Below, one piece after another: positions 1-10,372 of a stretch of DNA of 64,000 nt. Positions within the stretch are counted from its first letter, which is position 1. Every line of letters begins with the position of its first letter. Source of the DNA: Hemibagrus wyckioides (Eukaryota; Chordata; Actinopteri; Siluriformes; Bagridae); NCBI RefSeq assembly GCF_019097595.1, contig NC_080734.1, forward strand, positions 6,478,892 through 6,542,891, read 5' to 3'. A program made the position numbers and the translations under genes. The notes beneath the pieces were generated by a model, which was given only the letters and a program-made list of their open reading frames with translations, did no database searches and was not told the DNA's origin.

Positions 1-480
1 TTGGAATGAAATGGGAAGTGCTGAAACTGGAGACTCCTTCCTGCTCCTTACAGAAGACTTCACTATGTCACCGTTTGTACGTTTTCCTCAGTTTTTAATC
101 CATTTATTTCATTTTTTATTTTTATTTGTCTTGATGGTCAGTTCCCACTTTCAGAACTCATGGCTCCAACCACAAATCATCATGTTTTGCATTTTGTTTG
201 CATTTATGTATCGTCTCCATCCCTGTCTTACCCACCCTGTGGTTTATCTTCCTACTGAGTCATGATGCTATTATTTTAACACCTGTTTTTGAGTCCTTCC
301 TTCATCAGGTTACCTATTTAATGAATGTTTGATAGCATTAAGTTCAAGGGTTGTTTTCTGGCTATGCCCCTCACTTCATTTCACTTTATGACTATGGATT
401 ATTCTTGTCTGCTTGTCCGATTTCCTACTTGTTCTTTGATCCATGCTACAGACTTTGTGGATTACTGCTGATCTTAAACA
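1..480. other. No gene recognised
   Basis: The short open frames here have no recognisable protein similarity and lie in AT-rich sequence. I see no gene, RNA or clear repeat boundary in this stretch. Confidence 0.5.
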
Positions 481-489
481 ATTACATAT

Positions 490-710
490 TGCAGATTTTA
501 TGCAAGATTAGAAAGGTTGGGATAAGCATATCCTTCCAGCTACGGGTACTTAGGTGTGGCTGTTCTCTTGTGTTGCTATCCAGACTATAATATGCCACAT
601 GACCTTGTCCATGGTGTTGATGTTTATCTGGCATTCCAGGTGTAAGGGTAAGCCTTTATAAAAATCAATAGCCCACAACATCAATAGGAAGAAAGTGATG
701 ATCTCATGAC
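490..710. repeat. Dispersed repeat, copy 1 (partner at 11480-11690)
   Basis: This stretch matches 11480-11690 in order and orientation. Shared words include 'catatcctcccagctg'-like sequence, then 'tccatggtgttgatgttta', 'tggcattccag' and 'aaagtgatgatct'. It may be an interspersed repeat, or a trace of the duplication that made the connexin cluster, because one copy lies upstream of the first connexin and the other just downstream of the second. The family is not identified. Confidence 0.5.
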
Positions 711-1129
711 AATACGCTACACCATACACTCAATATAAGATCAGTATAAGATCAATATAATTCAGGCTACACAGCAGCTGTCTTACATAGACCACATCCA
801 AATATTTTGCTTTCACAAACCAGTCAAAGCCAAAAATGCTGGAATGTTGTGAAACATGGACAGAAGTGCTTCTCTATTTCATTAGAAATGTGTTAAAAGT
901 CAGAAGAACTAATACGTGCTGTACAAACATGTCAGTAATGTACAAAATTTGTCAGTAAATTATTAGGAAATGAACAAGAAGTGTAGGAGTGAGGTGTGAA
1001 CTGTAACTTGACCTCAAAAGCAAGCTCTGTTCCTAAAGGCCTGTTTTAATCATTCAGATCAACTCCAGTTCAGCCACTTCAGTTCATGCAAAGGGTCAAA
1101 GTAAGCAACACTTACTGTTAATATTTTTT

Positions 1130-1400
1130 TCATTTCATGTACCGCTTATCCAATCTATCCTCGGGTCTCAGGCATCATGGCAGGATACACCCCCTGGACG
1201 GAGTGCCAACCCATCACAGGGCACACACACACTAGAGGCAATTTAGAGACTCCAATCAGCCTAGTTACATGTCTTTGGACTGTGAGGGGAAACCGGAGCA
1301 CACACACCAAGCACGGGGAGAACAATCAAACTCCATACACAGTGGGAGCGAGACTGCTAGAGGTGTGAGGCGAATGTGCAAACCACTAAGCCACCGTGCC
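1130..1400 (-). mobile_element. tRNA-derived SINE (DANA/V-SINE-like), minus strand
   Basis: Read on the minus strand, it starts with the tRNA-like head 'ggcacggtggcttagtggtt'. It continues through the usual 'ggagtttg..tgttctccccgtg', 'ccggtttcccc.cacagtcc' and 'gacatgtaactaggctgattgg' body and ends in 'ggataagcggtacatgaaat'. This layout is typical of fish SINEs of the DANA/V-SINE type. It is diverged and carries small deletions. Confidence 0.75.
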
Positions 1401-1513
1401 ACCTACAGTTAACATGAATACAGTTAATACTGTGTATTTTGAATGTTTCTACAATTTGTTATGTTATGTCAATATATTAATCTTGATATTTTTGTACTAC
1501 GTTTCTTACGTTC

Positions 1514-1571
1514 TGTAAAGCTGCTTTGAGACCATGTCCATTGTTAAAAGTGCTATAGAAATAAAATTAAC
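1514..1571 (+). mobile_element. Fish retroposon 3' tail (AAGCTGCTTTGAGAC type)
   Basis: The stretch carries the tail 'aagctgctttgagaccatg' followed by 'tccattgttaaaagtgctat' and 'aaataaaa'. The same tail recurs at 46285, 48207 and 57195 on the plus strand, and inverted near 5140, 49840 and 50450. It looks like the shared 3' end of a non-LTR retroposon family. Confidence 0.6.
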
Positions 1572-1597
1572 TTCTTATCCAGACCAACTTTAGGACA

Positions 1598-1705
1598 TTT
1601 AGGTCATTTATACAACTCAGAGTTGTATTGAGGCAACTTGGTGGTTATGGGTTTCAAACAATCTTCTGATCAGTAGTCCAACACCTTAAACACTGAGCTA
1701 CAACT
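1598..1705 (-). mobile_element. SINE head remnant, minus strand
   Basis: Plus-strand words such as 'tcagtagtccaacacctt' and 'aaacactgagctacaactt' are the complement of the tRNA-like head of a second fish SINE family. A fuller copy is at 45010-45200. Only the head half is present here. Confidence 0.5.
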
Positions 1706-1968
1706 TGATGAAGAACAATTCCAGAAAAAAGGAATAAGTGTTTTTGAGTGACCGAGCCAAAGCCCAGATCAGGAACCAACAAAAAATCTGTGGGGTGACC
1801 TGAAGCAAGCTGTAATCAGGAGTTGTCTGTGGTGTAATAAATGGAGGAGGAGGAGGAAGGAAGACTGGTGCAATAAAATACTTTTTTTAAAAAGTATTAG
1901 TTTAGGTATTAGTAATGCAACTAAGCATTAGTTTAGGGGTGTGAATACTTATGCAGCTGGGTTATTGC
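1706..1968 (+). mobile_element. Tc1-like transposon right-end remnant
   Basis: A degraded copy of the Tc1 transposase C-terminal coding region is visible. 'gtgaccgagccaaagcccaga' resembles the stretch encoding (W)PSQSPD, and 'aatctgtggggtgacctgaag' resembles the one encoding NLWGDLK. It is followed by the usual terminal phrase 'ggggtgtgaatacttatgca'. No open frame survives. Confidence 0.6.
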
Positions 1969-2028
1969 TAGATTATTATAGCTAAGTTCTTGCCACAATC
2001 CCCCCCCCAAAAAAAAACAAAAAAAAAA

Positions 2029-2368
2029 CACATCCATCCATTGTCCATACCCGCTTTCTTTCTAATTAGGGTCACGGGGGTCTGCTGGAGCTTATCCCAG
2101 TACGCATTGGGCGAAAGGCAGGGGTACACCCTGGACAGGTATAGATATAGGGCCACATATAGACGAACAACCACACACACTCACTCCTAGGGGCAATTTA
2201 GAATTACCAATCAACCTGATATACATGTTTTTGGACTGTGGGAGAAAACTGGAGTACCTGGAGCAAACCCAAGGAGAACAAACTCCACACAGAAAGGCCC
2301 CTGGGATTCGAACCCAGGACTTTCTTGCTGTGAGGCAACAGTGCTAACCACTAAGCCACCGTGCGCCA
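2029..2368 (-). mobile_element. Full-length-looking fish SINE, minus strand
   Basis: On the minus strand the element begins 'ggcgcacggtggcttagtgg' with a good B-box-like 'gggttcgaatccc'. It continues through the SINE body ('aggcccctttctgtgtggag', 'cccacagtccaaaaacatg') and ends in 'gggtatggacaatggatgga'. It is better preserved than the copy at 1130-1400, and the tail contains the usual GGATGGA-like motif. Confidence 0.8.
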
Positions 2369-2892
2369 ATAAACAATTTATCTTAATTAACATGAACCTG
2401 CCATTTTAACAGAATGAGTATTAAAATTGAAATTGTCCAAAATGTCTTGGTATGAAGCTGAAGCATTAAGAGTTCCTTTCACTGGAACTAAGGGGCCGAG
2501 CCCAACGCCTGAACATCAACACCTGAATTCAATGATTTGGAGGGGTGTCCCAAAATTTTGCCAATATAGTGTATTAGTATTCTATCAAGGGTGGATTCAC
2601 ACTCTTTCACAGCCAGTTGTTCTGAAATGCTGAAAAAAAAAAAAAAAAAATTCATGTGACAAAAGTACATTATACTGAAATTTCTATCGTGTAATCGGAA
2701 AAAAATTGTTTGTGGAAGTGAAATTTGATGACTGTTGTCTTTAGTGTGTCTCATGAGTCTCATTTACTGCCATCTAGTGTTGATAATCGCATGTGCTGAC
2801 AGATACGTGTTAGAATTTGGGTGTGGATTTTTATTTTGCAATATTATTGATGTTGTAAGAAATGATTAAAAGCTAGCTGAGAAATGAGATAA
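2369..2892. other. No gene recognised
   Basis: AT-rich intergenic sequence with a poly(A) run near 2632-2650. No coding or RNA feature is supported. Confidence 0.4.
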
Positions 2893-3084
2893 AAAATATA
2901 TGAGCATGTCCAGCTGACCAAGGTCAACGATGCTGAGGAGATTGTTGGTTGTTAGACTTTAAGAGAAATGATGACGTAACAGAAATGAAAGTGGGTTTTA
3001 GCTAAATCAGGAACACACACTTGAAGAACACACACTTGAAGAACACACACTTGGAGAGCACTCCCTTGACGAACTTTGCTCCTG
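2893..3084 (+). promoter_or_regulatory. Candidate promoter and non-coding exon 1 of the first connexin
   Basis: Connexin genes usually have a non-coding first exon. A TATA-like 'aaatatatga' sits at about 2893. A consensus donor 'cctg|gtgagt' follows with its GT at 3085. The coding exon begins after the acceptor that ends at 5431, giving an intron of about 2.35 kb. The proposed exon contains three copies of a 15-bp unit with 'gaacacacac' at 3011, 3026 and 3041. The donor is good, but the transcription start is a guess. Confidence 0.35.
3011..3055. repeat. Three-copy 15-bp tandem repeat
   Basis: The unit 'gaacacacacttgaa' occurs three times head to tail, the last copy with one change. It lies inside the candidate 5' leader exon of the first connexin. 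Confidence 0.8.
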
Positions 3085-3339
3085 GTGAGTGTTATTTCTC
3101 TTGTGTTACAGCATCATTTAATGTGCTGAGTTTTACAAATCCTTAGAATTATCCATAGAAGCTAAGTTTAATAAGGACACAATACGTTACTTAATTCTAT
3201 AATAATTACAAAGATTAACATCAACATGATCATTAATAGATCTTTAAACTTTAATTAAGCATATGTACACTCAACTGTTTTTTGTTTTAGACATTTTTTT
3301 CTCTTTTATTTTGAGTAAATTACCAATTTCTGATGGTAA

Positions 3340-3346
3340 TATAGAT

Positions 3347-3439
<93 letters not shown>

Positions 3440-3473
3440 AATAATATTATCATCATCATCATCATCATCATCA

Positions 3474-3519
<46 letters not shown>

Positions 3520-3520
3520 G

Positions 3521-3551
<31 letters not shown>

Positions 3552-3552
3552 A
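3340..3552. repeat. Mirror-like compound microsatellite (ATTT/ATT/ATC)
   Basis: The tract runs (ATTT)n, then (ATT)n, a short AAT patch, nine ATC triplets, (ATT)n again and (ATTT)n again, so it is nearly symmetric about its centre. The open frame across it would encode poly-isoleucine and is an artefact. Confidence 0.9.
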
Positions 3553-3559
3553 ACACAGC

Positions 3560-4940
3560 TTTGGTGTCTTGTCTTTTCTTCTTCCTCTTTTTGTTATAAT
3601 TATGTTTTGTCATTTCTTCTTATCATTTTCGTACATTAATTATTAGCACTAAACATCATTTGCCAAATCCTTTCTAAACAAGCAGAACTTCTCTATGATT
3701 TATAATCCAGTGCCAAACTTTTTCTTTGTTGTGCTCCAAAAAAAAATCGTAAAATGTGAACTGGGGAATTATGAATATAAGAGCTTCTGTCCATATGCCC
3801 TTACGGTCCACAATTGTGCTGAAATCTCACTGTTTAAGCTAATTATGTATTATATTATATTACCAAAATTCTACAAAATGTATGGAAAGAAATCAGCTTT
3901 TTGATGTTTCAGTTAGTTTTTGTGAAGAAATCCAGTTAGTTTTTATGAAGCGTCCATTAAAGAGGAATAGAAACTGCATAAATACGCAATCGTCTTTGAG
4001 CGTTTAAATTCCCTTAAGAGATGATTTGTGACTGTGTAAAGTCTATGTAGCATAATACAACAACAGTATACACTGTACTATTAATGTGTGTGTTAGAGTT
4101 CAGTTGTGTGAGTCAGTTCTGAGTGTTTTATTGTGCTGAGTGAGTTATAAAGGTGCTTGACAGAGGTACTTTAGGGCCAGGGTTCCACTGCTGAGGGAAA
4201 TATCCATAGGTGGTAGGGGACCCTTATGTTTGGGAAGGGACTTTTTTAGTTAGAAACAAGTTTCAGGGCTAAGCTTCTTAGGGTTTAACTCCAAAAGGCT
4301 GTAGTATGTACACAAGATTCATAACATACCCAGGGGAAGAAGGCTGAAGGCACACAACTTAGTACTTCTATACACTTCTATAAGTAATGGGAAAATGCTG
4401 CCGCCTGGAGGCCAACATCAGGAATAGCTACCTATTGTACTATTGAAACTCATTATTAACATGGAATTGATCATGCTGTGTTAAGGTTTTCCTACTTATG
4501 TTATATTCTTCGTTTTGGATGTACTATTGGACAACTAAAGCTGCACCCACTGAACATTTGCAGTCCAATATAAGAAAATTGCAAAATGTCTTCCATGCAA
4601 TTAAGAATGAATCTGTTACAATGCAATATTTAGTATTTAGTTCCAAACGATTGCTAACCAGCTTTGCTTAGAATCTGGGATGGGCCTAGCTTTAATTTGC
4701 AAATTATGATGATGTATGTCAGCTAAGGACTGCTGAAGAAGATGCACGTGCAGTATGGAGTTATACTGGAGGAAAGGTTATACTGAAGAATTTAAACAGT
4801 GTCCAGAAACGAAATACAAGAACAAGGAGAGGTCAGGCAATAAGTAAACGTCAAGAATAAACCAAAATTTAGCATCACAAATGTTAGGATCACGCGGGAG
4901 ACACTGAGCGTTACTTTGCAGAGAATAATTATTTGTAAGG
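3560..4940. other. Intron 1 sequence of the first connexin, nothing recognised
   Basis: This unique-looking AT-rich sequence lies within the proposed intron 3085-5431. A small direct repeat ('ccagttagttttt.tgaag') sits at about 3909-3952. No gene or known repeat is seen. Confidence 0.35.
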
Positions 4941-4951
4941 CTTTTATACAG

Positions 4952-5310
4952 GTGTGTGTGTGTGTGTATGTGTGTGTGTGTGTGTGTGTGATTAGTAATC
5001 AGATGACGGTGAAAGCGACAAGGTCCCTGGTTGTTAGGGAGAGTATGGTGTGTTCCAGTTCAAGTATTTACGTTTGAACACGTTTGAACTGAACCACGAA
5101 GTCGTAGTTACGAGTAGGAAATTCAGGATTTCTTTAAGTCAAGTTAAGTCAATTCAAATTTATTTTATTGTTTGTAGCGCTTTTATTGTCAAAAGCAGGT
5201 TTCCTACCAGAAAGAAGCTACAATAGCTGCCATACAATATATTTTTGGTATAATATGTGTACTGGTGGACAATCCACACACAGGTAGTAATCACACACAC
5301 ACACACACAC
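4952..5310. repeat. (TG)n and (AC)n microsatellites with a retroposon tail between
   Basis: An interrupted TG tract at 4952-4990 and an AC tract at 5292-5310 flank sequence at 5140-5185. That sequence looks like the inverted retroposon tail ('caattcaaatttattttatt', then 'tagcgcttttat'). All lie in the intron before the first connexin coding exon. Confidence 0.65.
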
Positions 5311-5420
5311 AAACAAACAAGAAGTCCACATCTCTCCCACCTGTGAAATAAAATAATACTTGGTTCATTTATAAACAGTGATGCAAGACCATTCTTTTAC
5401 AAGATAATATAAATATTTCC

Positions 5421-5431
5421 TCTTCTTCTAG
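5421..5431 (+). other. Splice acceptor before copy 1 coding exon
   Basis: 'tcttcttctag' ends at 5431, and the ATG follows 29 bases later. This matches the usual connexin gene layout of one leader exon and one coding exon. Confidence 0.7.
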
Positions 5432-5460
5432 AGTGAACCTGATCATCAGTATCAATCACT

Positions 5461-6279
5461 ATGGGAGACTGGGGCTTTCTGTCCACATTGCTGGACAAGG
5501 TGCAGTCCCACTCTACTGTCATTGGCAAGATCTGGATGAGCGTCCTCTTCATCTTCAGGATCCTCATTCTGGGCGCAGGAGTCGAGAATGTTTGGGGAGA
5601 TGAGCAATCTGATTTAATTTGCAACACTCTTACACCGGGCTGTGAGAACATCTGCTACGACTGGATGTTCCCCATCTCCCAAGTCCGCTTTTGGGTGATG
5701 CAAATCATCTTTGTGTCCACTCCAACCCTGCTGTACCTCGGCCATGCCGTCCATGTCATCCACCAGGAGAACAAGCTTAGAGAGTTGCGCAAAACCAACC
5801 AGTCAGTCATGCCACCAAAATACACAACGGAAAACGGCAAAGTCCGAATCAAGGGCAGATTGCTGTGTAGCTACTTGACTCAACTGTTTTTCAAAATCAT
5901 CCTGGAAGTAGCTTTCATCACTGGCCAGTATTTGCTGTATGGCGTTTTTATGATACCTAGATTCATATGTAAGGAACCTTTTTGCCGCATGGACATAGAA
6001 TGCTTCATGTCCAGACCCACAGAGAAGACTATCTTTAATATCTTCATGTTTGTGGTTGCATGCGTTTCCCTGGCCTTAAACATACTGGAAGTGTGCTATT
6101 TGCTGTGCTGTAGGGTAAGAAGAAGACGGCCAAAATATGAAGGAGTGGTGCATTACCATACACAACCCTTTAGTCCACCATTTGCTGAAATCAGCCCGGA
6201 TTCAGAGAGCGTTCAGCAGAACAGTATGAACAGAAACCTGGAGAAGCGCTCTATCACAAAGGAGAGACAAAGCTACTGA
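5461..6279 (+). CDS. Gap junction Cx32.2-like connexin (copy 1)
   Basis: This is a connexin subunit. Six form a hemichannel in the plasma membrane, and two hemichannels dock to give a gap-junction channel passing ions and small metabolites. The 272-aa protein starts MGDWGFL and has four membrane segments, at about residues 21-41, 76-97, 139-160 and 191-213. Extracellular loop 1 has C54, C61 and C65 (C-X6-C-X3-C). Loop 2 has C170, C175 and C181 (C-X4-C-X5-C), followed by the SRPTEK motif. The cytoplasmic loop and tail are short, and the tail is basic ([11 protein letters not shown]). The coding region is one exon. A polypyrimidine tract and AG ending at 5431 place the acceptor 29 bases before ATG. 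Length and sequence fit the teleost Cx32.2/Gja13 group. The next connexin lies 4.1 kb downstream in the same direction. Exact orthology is inferred. Confidence 0.93.
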   Translation: MGDWGFLSTLLDKVQSHSTVIGKIWMSVLFIFRILILGAGVENVWGDEQSDLICNTLTPGCENICYDWMFPISQVRFWVMQIIFVSTPTLLYLGHAVHVIHQENKLRELRKTNQSVMPPKYTTENGKVRIKGRLLCSYLTQLFFKIILEVAFITGQYLLYGVFMIPRFICKEPFCRMDIECFMSRPTEKTIFNIFMFVVACVSLALNILEVCYLLCCRVRRRRPKYEGVVHYHTQPFSPPFAEISPDSESVQQNSMNRNLEKRSITKERQSY

Positions 6280-7560
6280 AGAAATGCTTCTGTAAAATGA
6301 CATAATTACACTCTAAAAACTTAATACAACCCAATCTGGATTTATATGGAAACTCAGCGTTGGCTTTGATGAACTAAGGCAGCATGGGTTGTTTTGATGG
6401 TTTAAGATGTTAACCACAGCATGATGGGTTGATTGGTTTACTTTAACTTGTGGACAAAAACTGACCCCATTGCAGTTGACACTGTGTTTATTTATGTTTT
6501 ATCAGCACAAAAGTAGCAACATTTTTGTGTACATGTTATAAAAGCAGTTTGACTCGAGTTCAATGGAGTAACTTATTGTCCATTTTGAAATCATAGAAGG
6601 TGCATCAGAAATCTCCAGTAACTCCAGTACTAGCTAATAATGCCACAGCGGTCATTTTTTAAACCAACTAGATATAATATAGCAGTAAATTTTCTAGCTT
6701 GATGCTAATTTTAAATATAATTATAATTATCTGATTTTTGACATTTTCTTACATAATGTTCTAATTGACGATATTTAGTAGGACAAAGCCAAATTCTGAC
6801 ATTATAACTCATACAGTTGCAGCTAATTTCTTTTATTTAAACGTTTTCCCAGCAGTGAAAAAAATTCCAGACAATAAATGGCCCAACTGAGTCCAACTAT
6901 CAGGTCTGTATGTTTAAACACCAACAAGCTAAACCCAGCAACTGGTTTGCAAAAATAACCCATCATTTTTAGAGTGTAACAAATTGATATACATATATTT
7001 TTTTTAAATATAGGCTAATAAACTATTATAGTGAATGAATGATTCTGTATATCATGATGGCACGGTATAGCAGTTGAGCTGGCTATACAGACTCTCATTC
7101 CTCGTATTAATGTCAATCCCAACAATCTACAATACACCGTTTTTTTTATGTTCAGCATAAAGCTGTAAATGTATGAAAGATTGTAAGATACTGCCAACAA
7201 AATCTGATGACGGTCTTTGTGTTTAAATTGTATTTGGTCTTTAACATCGTGATTCAGTTTAAATAAACGCCATGCTTTTTGTGTGGATCTTGTGTAATAA
7301 ATCAGACAGTGTTGAATGTGTATTGGGTTAGTTTGGCAGGATCAGTAGAAAAAAGTATCCTTAAACTTTATAGAATGCACAGAGTTGAAGTTTTAAAGTT
7401 TTTAAGAAAATAATGACCTCTTCTGAGACATCATTTTAAAAATATCATGTGATTTTCTGCTGATTTGCTCAGGCTTGTAGACATAATCATGTGAGTTCAT
7501 GAAAATCATGAAAACTTCTCCAAAATGAAAAAGTTGTAAGTAAAGACTGTGTGATTAAGG
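6280..7560 (+). other. 3' UTR and downstream flank of copy 1, duplicated near gja1
   Basis: Possible poly(A) signals AATAAA occur at 6873, 7262 and 7296, and I cannot tell which is used. The stretch is collinear with 20050-21600. Five exact or near-exact words occur in the same order: 'ggaaactcagcg' (6348/20124), 'tgtccattttgaaatcat' (6577/20304), 'caacaagctaaaccca' (6922/20785), 'aataaatcagacagtgttg' (7296/21443) and 'gggttagtttggcaggat' (7325/21472). This marks a segmental duplication that includes the connexin 3' end. Confidence 0.75.
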
Positions 7561-7699
7561 TTATATACTGAAAAGTTCCGGAGCGAGAAAGGTGAAGTAT
7601 TTAAAGGTATACAATTGTTGGGAAAAAGAAGAAATTTTTCCAATGCCTGAATTTGTAATCCTGATAAATAATATTTCCTCAAACACAGTTAAAGGTCCA

Positions 7700-8452
7700 C
7701 TACTGTCCAAAAGTCTGGAATCACTTGGAAATGCCCTTGTTCAGATGATTTTAAAGAAAGATCTACATTGTCACACGGAGGCCCATAATCAGCATCCATC
7801 AGTCCTCTGTTTCAGTCTCATGTTATGTTTGCTAATCCAAGCTAATCATTTTATCGGGCTAATTGATTATTAGAGAACCCTTTTGTGATTGTTCTAGCAC
7901 AGCTGAAACCTGTTGTACTGAGGCTATTGGACTTATGGATAGTATATATACAGTCATTGGATGGATGAGGGTAGATTTAAAGGTGTTTTAAGGTGAATAA
8001 AAAAGAAGTGCAAAGTAAATAGCTACAGTGAGACTCAAGGGTGAGAGGAGATAGAGACTTTAGACAAGTGTAAGATTTCGTTAGGCCTGCAGTTTTTGCT
8101 TTTTGCTTTCCCTTCTCTGGTCAATCCTGTATTAAGGATGATCTCAAGGCTAAAAGGTGGTTTAGACTCTATTTGACTCCAATGATTTCCATCTCCATTT
8201 CAGTCATTTCAAGCTTTTATTTGTTATCATATGTTACATTCATGAAAATTATATTGTTTGCTATGTCCAGTGATGATGTCACTAACACTACTGTATTGAA
8301 ATGGAGAGCAATACTATATCCAGACAGATGAGCAGCTTCTCCACTGACAGACTGATTTTATAGTTTTTGTTATATTCCTTCTTATTTTATTTATTACCTG
8401 TGCTTGTGGATACTGCTAGAAGCTTTAAATTTCCCTTTTGGCATGAATAAAA

Positions 8453-8517
<65 letters not shown>

Positions 8518-8772
8518 GTCTATCTGTCTATCTGTCTGTCTGTCTGTCTGTCTGTCTATAAAAGTGGCTTTTTAGTATCTGGAGCATCGGGAATTGTGGG
8601 TTTGTTTACAGGCTCAAAATGGCCAGAAAGAAAGAACTCTCTTTATTTTCATGGTATAAAATTTATCTTACTATAATGTGAACTACTTCCTTTCATAGAA
8701 CATCGCAAACTGATTCTAACCAGAACAGAAAACAAGGACATTTGCAAGTGATCCCAAACTTTTGAATAGTAG
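7700..8772 (+). mobile_element. Internally deleted Tc1-like element with nested retroposon
   Basis: Inverted ends of about 33 bp match. The left end is 'ctactgtccaaaagtctgga', and the complement of the right end is 'ctactattcaaaagtttggg'. Inside, from 8619, the frame reads MARKKELS, the start of a Tc1-like transposase. It then jumps to 'aacatcgcaaactgattcta', a later part of the same family, so most of the gene is deleted. About 7935-8560 interrupts the element. That insert ends in 'gctttaaatttcccttttgg', 'atgaataaaat' and a (CTAT)n run, the 3' end style of a fish non-LTR retroposon. Confidence 0.75.
8452..8558. repeat. (CTAT)n/(CTGT)n microsatellite
   Basis: A tetranucleotide run of CTAT grades into CTGT. 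It follows directly after a retroposon-like 3' end, so it probably grew from the retroposon's terminal repeat. Confidence 0.9.
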
Positions 8773-9033
8773 AGTACATTTCTAGCTGTTCAAAATGAGC
8801 TGCTTAACTGTATGCTAGAAACAGTGATAATTCATTCGACAGAAGCCTAGATCACAAGGCAAGTGTAACAGCCTCTGTCTAATGCCGTGATGAATACCCG
8901 CCTCACCAAAATCTACTGTATGGTCATGAACCGCTGCTGCCACAAGCGGAAAAAAAACCATGGCTTTAATTTTCTCAATCTGGCAATAAAACACTCATAG
9001 AAGTGAAGAAATTTTGACTCAGTTCATTTAGCA

Positions 9034-9117
9034 AGCTCAGGGTTTGCTAAATCATTTGTCTGCTGGAGTTTTGTCTGTGTTATGTGCTTGGATATAAGAG
9101 AGACAGCCATTTGGGCC
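9034..9117. repeat. Segment shared with gja1 intron 1
   Basis: This segment matches 22566-22648 at roughly 75-80% by eye, including 'ctgctggagttttgtctgtg' and 'ccatttgggcc'. It lies upstream of the second connexin's candidate promoter. The order relative to the 7296-7342/21443-21489 match is kept, so it looks like the continuation of the same segmental duplication. Confidence 0.65.
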
Positions 9118-9360
9118 AATGGACTCTATTTTTGAATAGAAATATCTCACATTTTATCCAGTATAAATCTTCTTAACAGAAGAGGAGTTAGTAACGTGCT
9201 CAAGTTTGGAAAACCGAAACACCATGTGCATGTGAAGAGGTTAATATCTGAGCTTTGTAAACAGAACCTTGCTCAAGGTCAGTTCACACAAATATTTGTG
9301 GATCTGAACAGCTGTTTGTTCCACATTCAATAATGTTGACTTCATAGAATTCTCAATTCA

Positions 9361-9436
9361 TCAGATTGGTCAGAAGGTGTTCATTTTTTTACTAACAGTA
9401 GATCTGTAATTCAAATCACAGGTTTATATTAATAAT
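9361..9436 (+). mobile_element. Dispersed repeat fragment ('cagattggtcagaagg' family)
   Basis: This fragment shares 'attcaaatcacaggttta' exactly with 44058-44090, together with the preceding 'cagattgg'. Related pieces occur at 39388-39556, 42158-42190 and 49455-49720, often with 'ggaaaataatcaaca' at the opposite end. It looks like an old non-autonomous DNA transposon with long inverted ends. It abuts the candidate promoter of the second connexin. Confidence 0.5.
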
Positions 9437-9454
9437 TACATAAATTCCACACAC

Positions 9455-9712
9455 GTATATAAAAGGATAAAGGAATGTTTTTATTTTAAAGGTGTGATGA
9501 GAATGAGTGGAGAACAGATCAGTGTAAAGAGCATGGTCCATGATTATGTACATCTGTCAATTATTAATACACTATACTAACCACGAATGGGGTCTTTGCT
9601 GATCCGTAGAATAAAAAACCATCAGAAAACAAACACAGATCACAGTAAGCCTTTATTTGGGCTATGGATTTTTTTTTTTTTATCTGCACATATCTGTATA
9701 TTGTCTGTGAAG
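9455..9712 (+). promoter_or_regulatory. Candidate TATA promoter and leader exon of the second connexin
   Basis: A strong TATA box 'gtatataaaagga' lies at 9455-9467, so transcription would start near 9488. A consensus donor 'gaag|gtgagt' has its GT at 9713. The coding exon acceptor 'tatctatgcag' ends at 10356, giving an intron of 644 bp. The box and donor are clear in the sequence. That they belong to this gene is inferred. Confidence 0.45.
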
Positions 9713-10372
9713 GTGAGTGACGGGCGTAATATTCCACACATTATACACCTACAGCTGAAAAATGATGCCTTTATATCTATTAGTAGAAGGAATATAAATA
9801 TAAATGCATACTTTGAGATTGTAAATGATTTTTGAATTGTGTTGTGTTGTGTCTGTGTTGTAATTTCCTTTCTGGTGTGATGTATATGACTACTTATCAT
9901 ACTACATTTCATAATACATTCCAAGTAATGGAAATCATGTAGGTCTTACATGTGAGGCAATGTATTCTGCATGATTTTGCATATTCACAGATTTGCTGTA
10001 AACACACTAGTCTGTGAATTGCCTTTGTTTCTTTAGCAATATAATGTGCCATAATCCCTTCTTATAAACAATTTATAAATGCTTTAGAAACATTGCTGTA
10101 AACTCTAATGGCTTTTTCTAAGGGCATAATTCCTTATAAAATATTATGAATGTATTCATAGATCATTGTACATATTGGCAACATATTTCACTATATTATT
10201 TTTTAACTTATATTTCCTTTTTTTTTTTGCATATATTTTATCGATGTTCCTGGGGTAATAAACAATGGAAAGAATTCATTAACAAGAAACAATTAGTCTC
10301 TTTACTAAACTACAAGATAAAATAGATTTGTATTCTTTACATTTCTATCTATGCAGGAAAGTCTGATTACTA

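Noticed and set aside
2298..2366. tRNA gene
   Set aside because: The tRNA-like head with its B box belongs to a SINE, and the sequence continues into the SINE body.
3263..3646. 127-codon poly-isoleucine open frame
   Set aside because: It is a by-product of the ATT microsatellite.
5397..5651. Minus-strand frames over the connexin genes (also near 5655, 10345, 17687, 23115 and 23431)
   Set aside because: They are antisense shadows of the real coding regions, with no family resemblance of their own.
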